This document shows, piece after piece, positions 38,350 through 49,000 of a stretch of DNA of 64,000 nucleotides; within the stretch, counting starts at the first letter, position 1; each line of letters opens with the position of its first letter. This stretch comes from Cytophagales bacterium (GTDB lineage Bacteria; Bacteroidota; Bacteroidia; Cytophagales; Cyclobacteriaceae), in contig JANYHW010000178.1 in assembly GCA_025358885.1 (NCBI GenBank), positions 25,757 to 89,756 of the forward strand, read 5' to 3'. The position numbers were made by a program, and so were the translations under genes. Below the pieces are notes generated by a model. That model did no database searches. It was not told the DNA's origin and saw nothing but the letters and a program-made list of their open reading frames with translations.

Positions 38350-38739
38350 TTACTCTTTCACAAAACTGATTTCATGTACTAGATATTCTTCTCCCACCTG
38401 GCGGACACGCATCAGTACATTGTAGCTGTCGCTGCCGCTGATGTAGCGACCGATAGCAAACTGAAGTCCACCTTTAGAGGAACCCATGTGCACAATGCTA
38501 AAATCGTTGACAGGGTGTTTCTTGAAAAAATCCTTCAGGACAAACTCTGATTGTGCCTTGCTGTAGGTATTGATGTTTCCCTCCAGATTGATGTCCACAG
38601 AGACGGCAAAGGATTTGACCAGGGCCGCCGCATCGCTTGCCTTAATGGCATCTTTCATCGGGTTGAAAATCTCCGATTGCGCCTGAACAAGGCTAACAGA
38701 GGCCATGATCAACACCAACAAAACAGTAAAACGCTTCAT
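38350..38739 (-). CDS. DUF4783-like exported protein
   Basis: Signal peptide MKRFTVLLVLIMASVSLVQAQ; ATG at 38739 preferred to the longer ORF. Confidence 0.7.
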   Translation of the reverse strand: MKRFTVLLVLIMASVSLVQAQSEIFNPMKDAIKASDAAALVKSFAVSVDINLEGNINTYSKAQSEFVLKDFFKKHPVNDFSIVHMGSSKGGLQFAIGRYISGSDSYNVLMRVRQVGEEYLVHEISFVKE

Positions 38740-38826
38740 CGAATGGAATTCAGTCCAAAAGTATGCCATTAAATTCGCCCGGCCAAGGTGAAGCAAGTCA
38801 AAGCAACAAATCCGTCCTTGCACCCC

Positions 38827-38834
38827 TATATTTG
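38827..38834 (+). promoter_or_regulatory. Bacteroidota -7 box TATATTTG upstream of gpmI
   Basis: Exact match to TAnnTTTG, 17 nt before the gpmI ATG; no clear TTTG -33 box. Confidence 0.45.
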
Positions 38835-38851
38835 AAGTAAAATTTGAATCC

Positions 38852-40378
38852 ATGAATAAGAAAGTGTTGTTGATGATCCTGGATGGCTGGGGAATTGCCC
38901 GGAACATCAAAGTTTCAGCCATTGACCAGGCGAAGACTCCATATATCAATTCACTCTACAAGAAATATCCGCACAGTCGGCTGGAGGCTTCGGGCCTTGC
39001 CGTAGGATTACCTGAAGGGCAAATGGGAAACTCGGAAGTCGGCCACATGAACATTGGCGCCGGTCGGGTAGTGTACCAGGATCTTGTTAGAATCAACAAG
39101 GCAGTAGATGAAAAGGAACTCGACCAGAATCCTGTATTGCTTAAAGCGCTTGAATATGCCAAATCCAATAAGAAGGCCATACATCTGATGGGGCTCTTAT
39201 CTGATGGAGGCGTGCACTCTCATATCAAGCACCTGGAGGGACTTTGCACCATCGCAAAGAACCACGGGTTGACAAACCTCTATATCCATGCTTTTACCGA
39301 CGGACGTGATACTGATCCAAAGGGAGGTGCCATTTACCTGAAGAATCTTCAGGATCATCTCTCTAAGACCACAGGAAAGATTGCCAGTGTGGTGGGGCGT
39401 TATTACGCCATGGACCGTGACAAACGCTGGGAGCGTGTGAAGCTTGCCTACGATTTGCTGACAAAAGGTGTGGGTGATAAAACTACCAACATCATTCAGT
39501 CGGTTGAAAAATGCTACGCAGCCGGAGTGACTGACGAATTTATCAAACCGATTGTCGCGACGGACAGCAAAGCAAATCCTCTCGGAATTATTCAGGAAGG
39601 TGACGTGGTGATTTGTTTCAACTTCAGGACTGACCGTGGAAGAGAGATCACGCAGGTGCTCACCCAACAGGATTTTCCAGAACATGGAATGAAGAAAATG
39701 AAATTGTACTACGTAACCATGGCCAACTATGATGACTCCTTCAAGGATGTTGAAGTGATCTTTGACAAGGACAACCTTCTCAATACCCTGGGGGAGGTAC
39801 TTGCCAAGGCAGGCCAGAAGCAAATCCGGATTGCCGAGACAGAAAAATATCCTCACGTGACTTTTTTCTTCTCCGGCGGGCGCGAGGAGGTTTTTCCGGG
39901 AGAAAGCCGGATACTCTGCCCTTCCCCAAAAGTGGCCACGTATGATCTTAAACCTGAAATGAGCGCTACGGATATTCGAGACAAAATCATTCCCGAACTT
40001 GAAAAAAAAGATGCCGACTTTATCTGCCTGAATTTTGCCAACCCGGACATGGTGGGCCACACGGGTGTATTTGAAGCTGCGGTGAAGGCTGTGGAAACAG
40101 TTGACCAATGCAATCAAGCGGTTACCGAAGCTGCCCGAAAGAACGGATATTCCGTTATCATCATCGCAGACCACGGAAACGCTGATATGATGATTAATGA
40201 CGATGGTACACCCAACACAGCCCACACCACGAACCTGGTGCCCTGCATTTTTGTTGATGACCAGTACCAAGGCAAGATCAAGGATGGTAAACTGGGGGAC
40301 CTCGCCCCCACCATTCTAAAATTACTCGGCACACCCGTTCCTAAAGAAATGACGGGAAACATTTTACTTGATATATAA
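38852..40378 (+). CDS. gpmI: 2,3-bisphosphoglycerate-independent phosphoglycerate mutase
   Basis: LMILDGWG, GLPEGQMGNSEVGHMNIGAGRVVYQDLVRI, AFTDGRDTDP, IADHGNADMM. Confidence 0.97.
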   Translation: MNKKVLLMILDGWGIARNIKVSAIDQAKTPYINSLYKKYPHSRLEASGLAVGLPEGQMGNSEVGHMNIGAGRVVYQDLVRINKAVDEKELDQNPVLLKALEYAKSNKKAIHLMGLLSDGGVHSHIKHLEGLCTIAKNHGLTNLYIHAFTDGRDTDPKGGAIYLKNLQDHLSKTTGKIASVVGRYYAMDRDKRWERVKLAYDLLTKGVGDKTTNIIQSVEKCYAAGVTDEFIKPIVATDSKANPLGIIQEGDVVICFNFRTDRGREITQVLTQQDFPEHGMKKMKLYYVTMANYDDSFKDVEVIFDKDNLLNTLGEVLAKAGQKQIRIAETEKYPHVTFFFSGGREEVFPGESRILCPSPKVATYDLKPEMSATDIRDKIIPELEKKDADFICLNFANPDMVGHTGVFEAAVKAVETVDQCNQAVTEAARKNGYSVIIIADHGNADMMINDDGTPNTAHTTNLVPCIFVDDQYQGKIKDGKLGDLAPTILKLLGTPVPKEMTGNILLDI

Positions 40379-40381
40379 TAT

Positions 40382-40882
40382 ATGCATCTGCCTTTTGATT
40401 CAATGCCAGGGCATTCGCGGCTGTGGGTATACCAGGCTAACAGGCCATTTGCTGCCGATGAACAAACGCACCTGACGAAAGGATTGCGGTCCTTATGTGA
40501 TGACTGGTCGGCACACGGTTCGCCATTGCACACCTCATTCACCTTGCAGTATGATCAATTTGTGGTCCTGGCCGTAGATGAACGACTGCATGGCGCAAGT
40601 GGTTGTTCTATCGACGGAAGTGTTCACTTCCTGAAAAACCTTCAGCAGTCGCTGGGGCTTGATTTTTTTGACCGTTCGCATGTGGCTTTCCTGCAAGAAA
40701 AAAAAGTAATGCTTTACGATCTCCCTGATCTGAAAAGGCTATTCGAAAAACATACACTATCTGCTGACAGTATTTCGTTTAACAATGCAGTGACCACACG
40801 GGATGAGTGGGTGAGACAATGGCTTCAACCGGTTAAAGATTCCTGGATGGCCCGTTATTTACCCAAAACTGCGGTAGCCTAG
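40382..40882 (+). CDS. Conserved hypothetical protein
   Basis: Intact ORF 3 nt downstream of gpmI; LWVYQANRPF and GASGCSIDGSVHFLKNL motifs; no catalytic motif recognised. Confidence 0.7.
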   Translation: MHLPFDSMPGHSRLWVYQANRPFAADEQTHLTKGLRSLCDDWSAHGSPLHTSFTLQYDQFVVLAVDERLHGASGCSIDGSVHFLKNLQQSLGLDFFDRSHVAFLQEKKVMLYDLPDLKRLFEKHTLSADSISFNNAVTTRDEWVRQWLQPVKDSWMARYLPKTAVA

Positions 40883-40922
40883 TAGCCATGGCGGATTTTA
40901 CTTTTTTGTACCTTTCGATGTC

Positions 40923-42962
40923 ATGATGAAAAGTCTCACGATCCGAACCATTGCCTGCTTAATTTATTCGCTTGCGGTACTGGCAGCCTGCAGTCCGGAG
41001 AAGAAAGCGTTGAAGAACTTTCGATATGGCAATTTTGAAGATGTAATCTCCTACTATCAGGGTGTGTTGAATAAACAGCCGGGCAATGGAAAAGCCAACT
41101 ATTACATTGCTGAAAGCTATAGGCAATCCAACCGGATAAAGGAATCAGAAAAATATTATGAGCGGGCAGGTGGTCCCGGCGTCAGCAAGGATTCTGTGTT
41201 GTTTTTTCTTTCTAAAGCGCAGCAAGCCAACGGCAAGTATGCCGAATCGAAACAGACTCTGGAAAACTTAAAGGGCTCCACAACAGTAGATGCCATGCGC
41301 GACAGGGCCAACAAAGAACTTACCGGTCTCAACAACCTGAGCCAACTGGATGAGAAAAAAAGCTATTACCGCATCAAGAACCTGGAGACCCTGAATTCCA
41401 ATTTCAGCGAATATTCGCCTGCCTACCTCAACGGTGAACTGTATTTTACTTCTTCCAGGTCCAACAGTCGTATTTACGCGGCTACAGGCACTCCCTATAC
41501 CGACCTCTACAAAGCAGAAACAAAAGGGGCTGTTGTCGACCCGAATACGGTCAAGGCCCTGCCTGTTGAAATCAATAGTCCGAATGTCAATGTGGGAACG
41601 ATTGCATTCGCGCCAGATGGCAAGACCATGGTGTTCGCAAAAGGCAATACGGGAAAGCGAAAAGGCGCCAACGATGTTGATCTGTATTTGTCCCGTTTCA
41701 GAAATGGCGAATGGTCGGAGGCGCAGCAAATTAATATCAACCAGCCCGACTCCTGGGAATCGTCTCCTGCATTCAGCCCCGACGGACGTACCCTTTATTT
41801 CGCGTCGAACCGAAAGGGCGGATTTGGCGGTCTCGATATTTACTCCGCCCAAATGGATTCACGTGGACGCTTTTCACGCGTGAGAAATCTTGGGTCCGAT
41901 ATCAACACGTCAGGCAACGAAATGTTTCCCTACGTGTCGGAAAATGGTAAGCTATATTTTTCATCGGATGGCCACCCTGGATACGGCATGATGGACTTGT
42001 TTGTGGTAAACCGGGCAAATGGAAAGACCGTGGTAGAAAACCTGGGGCAACCGGTGAACTCAACAGGGGATGATTTCGGTATTTTCCTGTTCAAACCCGA
42101 TCGTGGATTTTTCTGCTCCAACCGTGAAGGCGGCAAAGGCGACGATGACATCTATACTTTCATTAATGATGATCCAAACCTGAGGGTGGTCAACTACTAC
42201 CTGCAGGGAATTACATATTCCCTGAAGAAAGACAGCACCAAAGAAATTCTTGGCAATACGAAGGTCACGATCCTGGATGGACGGGGGGATGCGATGTCGG
42301 ACTTCGTTACAGGAAATGACGGGAAATTCCTTTTCCGCGTCTATGAAAATGAAAAGTATACGCTTATTGGAGAAACCGATGGTTATCTCACCAAGCGAGG
42401 TGCTTACACAACTAATGGCAAGTCTGTACCGCTGGAGACATTAAAAGAACTGATCACCAATATCACCCTGGATACGTTGCTGGTGCTTGACAGGCTGGAG
42501 AAGAATATCGCCTACCAATTAAAGAATATTTATTTCGGTTATGATAGTGCAAACATCAATCCGGCGGCAGCCCGCGAACTTGACAAACTTCTTGACGTGC
42601 TGAGCGATAATCCCGAAATAAAAATTGAACTGGGATCACACACAGACAGTGTCGGCTCTGTTGATTTCAACATCGGGCTATCACAGCGACGGGCACAATC
42701 AACGGTAAACTACCTGATCAAGAAAGGTATTGCTTCTGAACGCCTTGTCGCAAAAGGCTATGGAGAATCCAAGCCCATCGCACGGAACACCAATCCGGAT
42801 GGGTCAGATAACCCGGCCGGGCGTGGTCGAAACCGTCGCACCGAATTCAAGATCCTCGAAATAGGTGTTCGCCAGGAAAAGAAAGAAGGCGAGGATGACG
42901 AAGACAAATACTTCAAGAACGAGAAAAACGAGAAGAACGAGAAAAACGAAAACGATCAGTGA
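40923..42962 (+). CDS. PorE-like lipoprotein: TPR + PD40 propeller + carboxypeptidase-regulatory-like + OmpA
   Basis: Lipobox LAACS; TPR-like N-terminus; SPAFSPDGRTLYFASNRKGGFGGLDIY; NTKVTILDGRGDAMSDFVTGNDGKFLF; OmpA HTDSVGSVDFNIGLSQRRAQSTVNYL...RNRRTEFKIL. Confidence 0.75.
   Translation: MMKSLTIRTIACLIYSLAVLAACSPEKKALKNFRYGNFEDVISYYQGVLNKQPGNGKANYYIAESYRQSNRIKESEKYYERAGGPGVSKDSVLFFLSKAQQANGKYAESKQTLENLKGSTTVDAMRDRANKELTGLNNLSQLDEKKSYYRIKNLETLNSNFSEYSPAYLNGELYFTSSRSNSRIYAATGTPYTDLYKAETKGAVVDPNTVKALPVEINSPNVNVGTIAFAPDGKTMVFAKGNTGKRKGANDVDLYLSRFRNGEWSEAQQININQPDSWESSPAFSPDGRTLYFASNRKGGFGGLDIYSAQMDSRGRFSRVRNLGSDINTSGNEMFPYVSENGKLYFSSDGHPGYGMMDLFVVNRANGKTVVENLGQPVNSTGDDFGIFLFKPDRGFFCSNREGGKGDDDIYTFINDDPNLRVVNYYLQGITYSLKKDSTKEILGNTKVTILDGRGDAMSDFVTGNDGKFLFRVYENEKYTLIGETDGYLTKRGAYTTNGKSVPLETLKELITNITLDTLLVLDRLEKNIAYQLKNIYFGYDSANINPAAARELDKLLDVLSDNPEIKIELGSHTDSVGSVDFNIGLSQRRAQSTVNYLIKKGIASERLVAKGYGESKPIARNTNPDGSDNPAGRGRNRRTEFKILEIGVRQEKKEGEDDEDKYFKNEKNEKNEKNENDQ
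42915..42950 (+). repeat. 9-bp coding minisatellite (Lys-Asn-Glu)x4
   Basis: aagaacgag aaaaacgag aagaacgag aaaaacgaa at the 3' end of the PorE-like gene. Confidence 0.9.
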
Positions 42963-43020
42963 TCATCTTACTTCGAATTTTGTTTTCAATTGCGCATAAC
43001 GTCCTGTCTGCGAAGTAAAT

Positions 43021-45831
43021 CTAATACCCTTTTGTAATTCCTTTTTCGATCGCGGGTATGCCCTTCTTCATCCATTCCGGTTCAGCATTGCCTTTCAGGT
43101 AATAGTTAAAAAACTGCATTAAACGGGTCTGAAAATCAATCCTGTTTTCCCTCTTGACAGGCCAATGGGGTTCTCCATTGTAATTCAGCATCCAAACGGG
43201 TTTGTTCAGTCGGCGCATGGCCATATACATCTCTATCCCCTGGTACCAGGGCACTGCGCCATCTGCATCATTATGAAGGAGAAGCAGTGGCGTTTGAATC
43301 TTATCCGCAAAGAAAATAGGGGAGTTCTCAATGAAATGCATGGGCTTTTCCCATAATGTGCCCCCAATGCGACTTTGGGTGTGCTCATATTGAAACATCC
43401 GGCTGACACCTGTCTCCCAACGGATCCCTCCATAGGCGCTGATCATATTGGCAACAGGAGCGCCTGCCTCAGCCGCTCTAAAAAGATTGGTACGGGTTAG
43501 CATATAGGCAATCTGATACCCTCCCCAGCTATGACCCTGTATTCCAATATTTTTTTCATCAACAAAGCCTCGTCCGATAAGTGCAGTCACTCCCGGCATG
43601 ATGCAATTCAATGCGCTCTCTCCCGGAAATCCGATCTTGTAGGTAATGTCCGGAACAAAGATCAGGTAACCGTTGCTGACATACACACTGCGATTAACAG
43701 CGGAACGCAGCGGTTCAGGCTTAATGTGCTGATGGATGTTGTCACTCTCCTTCTCATAGAAATAGACAATCATGGGGTACTTCTTCGCTGGGTCAAAACC
43801 TTCTGGTTTGTACAACATCCCCGCTAAAGGGATATTGTCAAGCGAAGTCCAATGCACCATCTCCACACTTCCCCAGAAATAGTGTTTAGTCTGGGGATTG
43901 GCTTCACTAATTCTTCTAGGTGCACTAAATGTCAGGTCAGTCGACCACACATCCGGAAAATCCCGAAAGCTTTCACGTGTAAAAAGAACCTGGTTGGAGT
44001 TCTTTGCCTTGACCACACCACCAAACCGGAAAGGTGCCATCATCAGCCGGGTGAGTTTTCCCGATTGAATCGACAGTTTATAGTAGCCCGACTCTTTCGT
44101 TAATTCATTGAAAGCCGACAGCAGAAGTTCCCTCGAGGGATCTATTGATCGCTCTTCAGCATCCAATTTGACATAGCGAAAGACAATTTTTTCCTTTCGC
44201 CCAACACCCGTCAGGTTTGTGGGTGGTTTTTGATTTTGTGGATCAAACATCCACATGTCATAACGGTCATAGACAATGAGATTCTGGTCTTCCAATGTCC
44301 AACCGGCAAAACCATAAGAAGATGGGAAGTCAGGTGAATCATTCTCTTCATCTGCGAATGCGACTGACAATCCCCGATTCAGTTTTTCCACCTTCCCGTT
44401 TGTGACTGAATGGGCATACCACGAAGTGTCCATCAGGTTAAACCAGAATGCATACCTGGCTTTTGGTGAGAGACTCATGTTGCCCTTCAGTTTTGTGGCA
44501 ATGGTCGTTCGCACTTGCTTCTCAAGATCAAATAGATAGAAGTCTCTGAAGGCAGTCATATCCCAGGTGGTCATCTTGCGGTAGGGCACGTTTGTCTCAC
44601 CGAGGGCCACCGTGGCATTGCCTTCATCTCCGGTTTCAATGGAAGGCACCTCTCTGTCTCCGAGTTGCATAATCCTCTTCCCTGTCAGGTCTATGGCTAC
44701 CACATAAGACCGCTTCTTCTCTGTTTCCAGCTGACGGTTCTGTTGCGGATAAATATATGGATCATCACCCCCCCAGACTTCTACGCTGACAATTTCTTCC
44801 GTCAACAAGGTGGTGTCTTGCACAACGGGTAGGGGTGCCGATCCAAAGAACAATTTCAAACCATCCTTTGAAAACACGGGGGTATAATTTTCACTTACCG
44901 TCCAGTGTTGAGGAATGCCCAATGAACGCTCCACATCCAAAACGGCTGCCGCAGGAAATCCTTGTTTCCAATGGTAGAGCTCGAAATGCCTCACGAGTGC
45001 TTTGGTTGTATCGCTGTCCAACAGGAAGGAAGCTTGTGTCCCGTCTTCACTGACTGAAAGACCTTTATACTTGTATTTACTTTTTCCTTCGTGGAGGGTC
45101 ATGAGTTTCTGACTTCCCAGATCATACCAGTACACTCCCGCCTTCAATGTACTGTCATTACCCGTTGACGAAAAAATAAGCCCCTGCCCGTACTTGGCAA
45201 AAACATAATCCTTCACAAATCCAAACAACACATCTTTATGTTCGGGAAATTTTCTGATTACCAGAGAATAACCATTGTCATCAGAATTGACTTTTTTCTT
45301 TTTAGTTTTCTTCTCATCTGGTTTTGCCTTGACTTCTTTCTTCGCTTCTGTTTGATAGGCGATCCAGCCTCCTGATTTCTCCGGCATCTTAAATGATCTT
45401 ACCTCCGGAATCTTCTCTATTTTGCCAGCTCCTAAAGTGTAGATGCCCAGAGAATCCTTTGGCAAGTCCTCTTTCTTCTTCTTTTGACGGCGTAGTTCTT
45501 TCACAAGTTTCATGGGTGGCTTGATTTTAAACACCGCATACCTGCTGTCAAAGGACAGAAGTACACCTTCGGCCCGCTTCGCCGAGTCTTGAGTCGATGA
45601 GCTGATGTTATAAAAAATTGCTTTGCCGTCGCCGTCTTGAGGGTTCACGGTGAACACTGCAAACTTACCATCCGGAGTGAGCGCTTTGTAGGGTATATCT
45701 TTCCACTGATCATAGACTGCATGAGTCAAGGGCTGTTTAGTGATAGCTTTAGGAATAACTCCCGCATTTTTCTTCTGGGCATCCAAGAGGATAAAGGATA
45801 GCAACAGCCACACAATTATTGCAAGTCTCAT
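43021..45831 (-). CDS. S9 family (prolyl oligopeptidase-type) peptidase, exported
   Basis: Signal peptide MRLAIIVWLLLSFILLDAQ; Ser in GIQGHSWGGYQIAYML; Asp in LLHNDADGAVPW; His in GEPHWPVK. Confidence 0.92.
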   Translation of the reverse strand: MRLAIIVWLLLSFILLDAQKKNAGVIPKAITKQPLTHAVYDQWKDIPYKALTPDGKFAVFTVNPQDGDGKAIFYNISSSTQDSAKRAEGVLLSFDSRYAVFKIKPPMKLVKELRRQKKKKEDLPKDSLGIYTLGAGKIEKIPEVRSFKMPEKSGGWIAYQTEAKKEVKAKPDEKKTKKKKVNSDDNGYSLVIRKFPEHKDVLFGFVKDYVFAKYGQGLIFSSTGNDSTLKAGVYWYDLGSQKLMTLHEGKSKYKYKGLSVSEDGTQASFLLDSDTTKALVRHFELYHWKQGFPAAAVLDVERSLGIPQHWTVSENYTPVFSKDGLKLFFGSAPLPVVQDTTLLTEEIVSVEVWGGDDPYIYPQQNRQLETEKKRSYVVAIDLTGKRIMQLGDREVPSIETGDEGNATVALGETNVPYRKMTTWDMTAFRDFYLFDLEKQVRTTIATKLKGNMSLSPKARYAFWFNLMDTSWYAHSVTNGKVEKLNRGLSVAFADEENDSPDFPSSYGFAGWTLEDQNLIVYDRYDMWMFDPQNQKPPTNLTGVGRKEKIVFRYVKLDAEERSIDPSRELLLSAFNELTKESGYYKLSIQSGKLTRLMMAPFRFGGVVKAKNSNQVLFTRESFRDFPDVWSTDLTFSAPRRISEANPQTKHYFWGSVEMVHWTSLDNIPLAGMLYKPEGFDPAKKYPMIVYFYEKESDNIHQHIKPEPLRSAVNRSVYVSNGYLIFVPDITYKIGFPGESALNCIMPGVTALIGRGFVDEKNIGIQGHSWGGYQIAYMLTRTNLFRAAEAGAPVANMISAYGGIRWETGVSRMFQYEHTQSRIGGTLWEKPMHFIENSPIFFADKIQTPLLLLHNDADGAVPWYQGIEMYMAMRRLNKPVWMLNYNGEPHWPVKRENRIDFQTRLMQFFNYYLKGNAEPEWMKKGIPAIEKGITKGY

Positions 45832-46065
45832 GGTGAATCGATTTACTGCGAAGATAGATTTTTCCAGATGGGCCATGCTTAACAATTATATCAATGGCAC
45901 CGCACGGTCTTATTTTCCCTGAATTCACCCGAGCCTTTCAATCATCAGGAATGAAACAAGTGCCACTCATCACCGTCAATAATACCTTTGAGGATCATTT
46001 TTTAAAAATGCTCCAACATCCTTAATTGAAGAAACATTTTATATCTTTTATATCTTTCTGAACTC

Positions 46066-49000
46066 ATGCGGTCAATCTGGCTTAGTTTCCTTCTCTTCAT
46101 CCTCATCAGTCGGGCCTATGGTCAGGACTGGAAGGGTACATATGATCGCGCCGTTTCAGAATATCAGGAGAAAAAGTATCTACAGGCAATGGCAAGTGCA
46201 GAGAAAGCCTATGCTGCCTCAAGAAACCTGGACGCCAAGAGCCAGGCATTTTCCCTGCAATTACTCACGGCCATCTGCCTGGAAACTCAGGACTATTCAA
46301 AGGGACTGACTTATGCAAAAGAAGAAGTAAAGGCTTTTGAACAGGCGGAGGGTAAATCAAGTAAACGGTACGTCGAGGCATTGCAGAAAAGGGCTGAATT
46401 GTTTCAAGCCCAATCCCTCTGGCAGGAATCCAGTAAGGACTATGAAGAACTCCTTAACATTTACACCAATACCCCGGGGTCGACAAGCATTACCTATTTG
46501 AAAACCCAGAGTAATTATGGGCAGGTTCTGTTATCCCTCAATGACGTCTCCAAAGCCGTAACCATTTTGAACAGTGCTGTGACCGGATTAATGAAATTTC
46601 CAGATGAAGTAGAAGAGTATGGTCTGGCGCTTTACTACAGTGCTTATGCTAGTAGCCAAAGCCACGACTACACAGGAGCCGAAAACCGGCTAAAAGAATT
46701 TATTGTATTGGCTGAAAAAAATGGGTGGCAGTCGTGGCCGGAATACGCACAATCAAAGTCTCAACTGGTTCAACTTGCCAATCAAAAAGGGAATACTTCT
46801 GAGGGGCTTCTCTTGGTGCAGCAGGGCAACATCGACGATGACCTGAAGGCCAAACAATATCTCAAAGCGGCAATCGAATCACAGCACGAGCACCCTGCCG
46901 AGGCCTTAGGGTATTTTAAGCAAGCGGAAGAAAGTCTCACAAAGACCACAGAACAGTCAAACACCGGGTTTTCAGTGTTTCAGAATTTCGCTCGCTTCCT
47001 GTACGTCAATAATGATTGGAAAGAGGCAAAAATAAAACTTGATAAGGCACGCCAGATCGCCTCTGCACTTTTTCCATTATCCAGCCTGGAGTATGGCTAT
47101 GTATTGGAGCTCGATGGCGACCTGCTTGTTGCCTCCGGCAAAGTCCAGGCTGCACCGGAGAAATATGAAGCAGCTTTCAAAAACTTTGCGTCACTGCCCA
47201 TGGTTACACAGGCATCACATCGCACCAGTGCCACAGTCAAGTTTCTCAATGCCAACCGACCAGACATCGCCCGGGGATTTCTTGAAGGGCTGGCAACCGA
47301 CTACTCTATCCTGGCCACACTCCCGGAAAAGATCCAAATGGAGATTTCTTCCTTGTACACAGAAATTCTCATTCAACTAAATTTATCTGAAACGGCCATC
47401 AAGCACCTTACCCTGGTGACAGCCAAGGCTACAACGCTTGGTGCCCAAAATGAGTTGACCCTCCAACTCGCGGAGGCTTATGAAGCGTCAGGTGATTTGA
47501 AAAAATCAGAGGGGCTGTTTGAATCCGTAATCAGAAAGTCCACCGCTCTCCCCGAAGTGCAGGCCGAAACCTTCTACCAGCTTGCCAGGCTACAGCAGCA
47601 AATGGGAAAATACAAGGAGGCCGAGAAAACATATCAGGCGGCCCTGGCGGCCAACAAGAAAATTCATTCTGCTGATATTAACCAGGTCTACAACTCCTTC
47701 GCTACATTTTACATCACCCTGGGAAATTACACCGCTGCCGAATCGATTTACAAAAATCTCCTGGGCGATCCACAAACATCTCCTGCCCTGGCGGATGCCA
47801 TCAAGCAAAATCTCGCTGCGATCTATCAGCAAACACTCCGTTATGATCAGGCCGAGCAACTCCTGCGCGAGGTGTTGGACGATGACCGAAAACTCATCGG
47901 GAACAAGCACCCCGATTTCGCCATTAGCCTACAGAACCTTGCAGCCCTTTATCAAATGAAAGGCAACTTTCAACAAGCCCGGGAACTTTATCTACAGGCA
48001 ATTGAAGTTGACAAGCTAAATGGCGGAGAACAAACCCTTCGCTATGCCAACAAGGAAGCCAACCTCGGTACCGTTTATCAGGAATTGGGGGAAACCGGGA
48101 AGGCCCTTCAACTTCTTGAGTCGGCATTGAAAATCCGGGAACGTATCCTTGGAAAGGACCATCCCGACTATATGTACACTTTATATAACCTGGCTGAACT
48201 CAAAAAGGGAATGGGTGACTACACTTCTGCAGCGCCCCTCTTCAATCAGGTCTCCTATTTCTATCTCAACCAAATCAAGCAAATATTTCCATCCCTCAGT
48301 GATTTTGAAAAGACGGCCTACCTCAACAAGATCGACAAGGTTATTGATGACTATGAAGAGTTTGTTGTAAGGTACCAGCAAAAAGATGCAGATGCACTCG
48401 GCCAACTTTTCAACTTTAGGCTACAGACGAAGGCGTTGTTGCTTAATGCCTCAGTCAAAGTGAGAAATGTCATACTTACCAATGGCAGCCCTGAAGTTCA
48501 AACAAAATTTGTGGAATGGCTCCATCTTAAGGAAAGACTTGCGCGCTTTGCCACGCTTACTTTGGAGGAAAGGAGAACACAGCAACCCCTGATCGATGAA
48601 AGTGAAGTGAAGGCCAATGAACTAGAAAAATGGCTCTCATCACAGTCGGAATTATTTGAAGGTGAATTTGCGAGAAGACCTCTCTCCTGGCATGACGTAA
48701 AGAAGGCCTTGAAGCCTGGTGAATCTGCGGTCGAAATGATACGCCTTAGCCTTGAGAAAGATTCCGTCATCTATGCAGCCCTGGTCCTCAAACCCGAACA
48801 GGCGACTCCCGCTTTGATGACTTATAGGAATGGCAAGGACATGGAGGGGCGGGAGTTCAGTTATTACAGCAACACCATCAGGTATGATATTGAGAATTTG
48901 AGATCGTATGGATTATTTTGGGAACCGCTTGAGGCATCGCTTAAGAATTCGACAATCATCTATTTCTCTGCCGATGGCATTTATAACAAAATAAATCCAC

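Noticed and set aside
39197-40270. 357-aa antisense ORF opposite gpmI
   Set aside because: Shadow ORF fully inside a highly conserved gene; translation is low-complexity with no recognisable motif.
41268-41852. 194-aa antisense ORF inside the PorE-like gene
   Set aside because: Opposite a well-supported propeller-coding region with no independent start context or motif.
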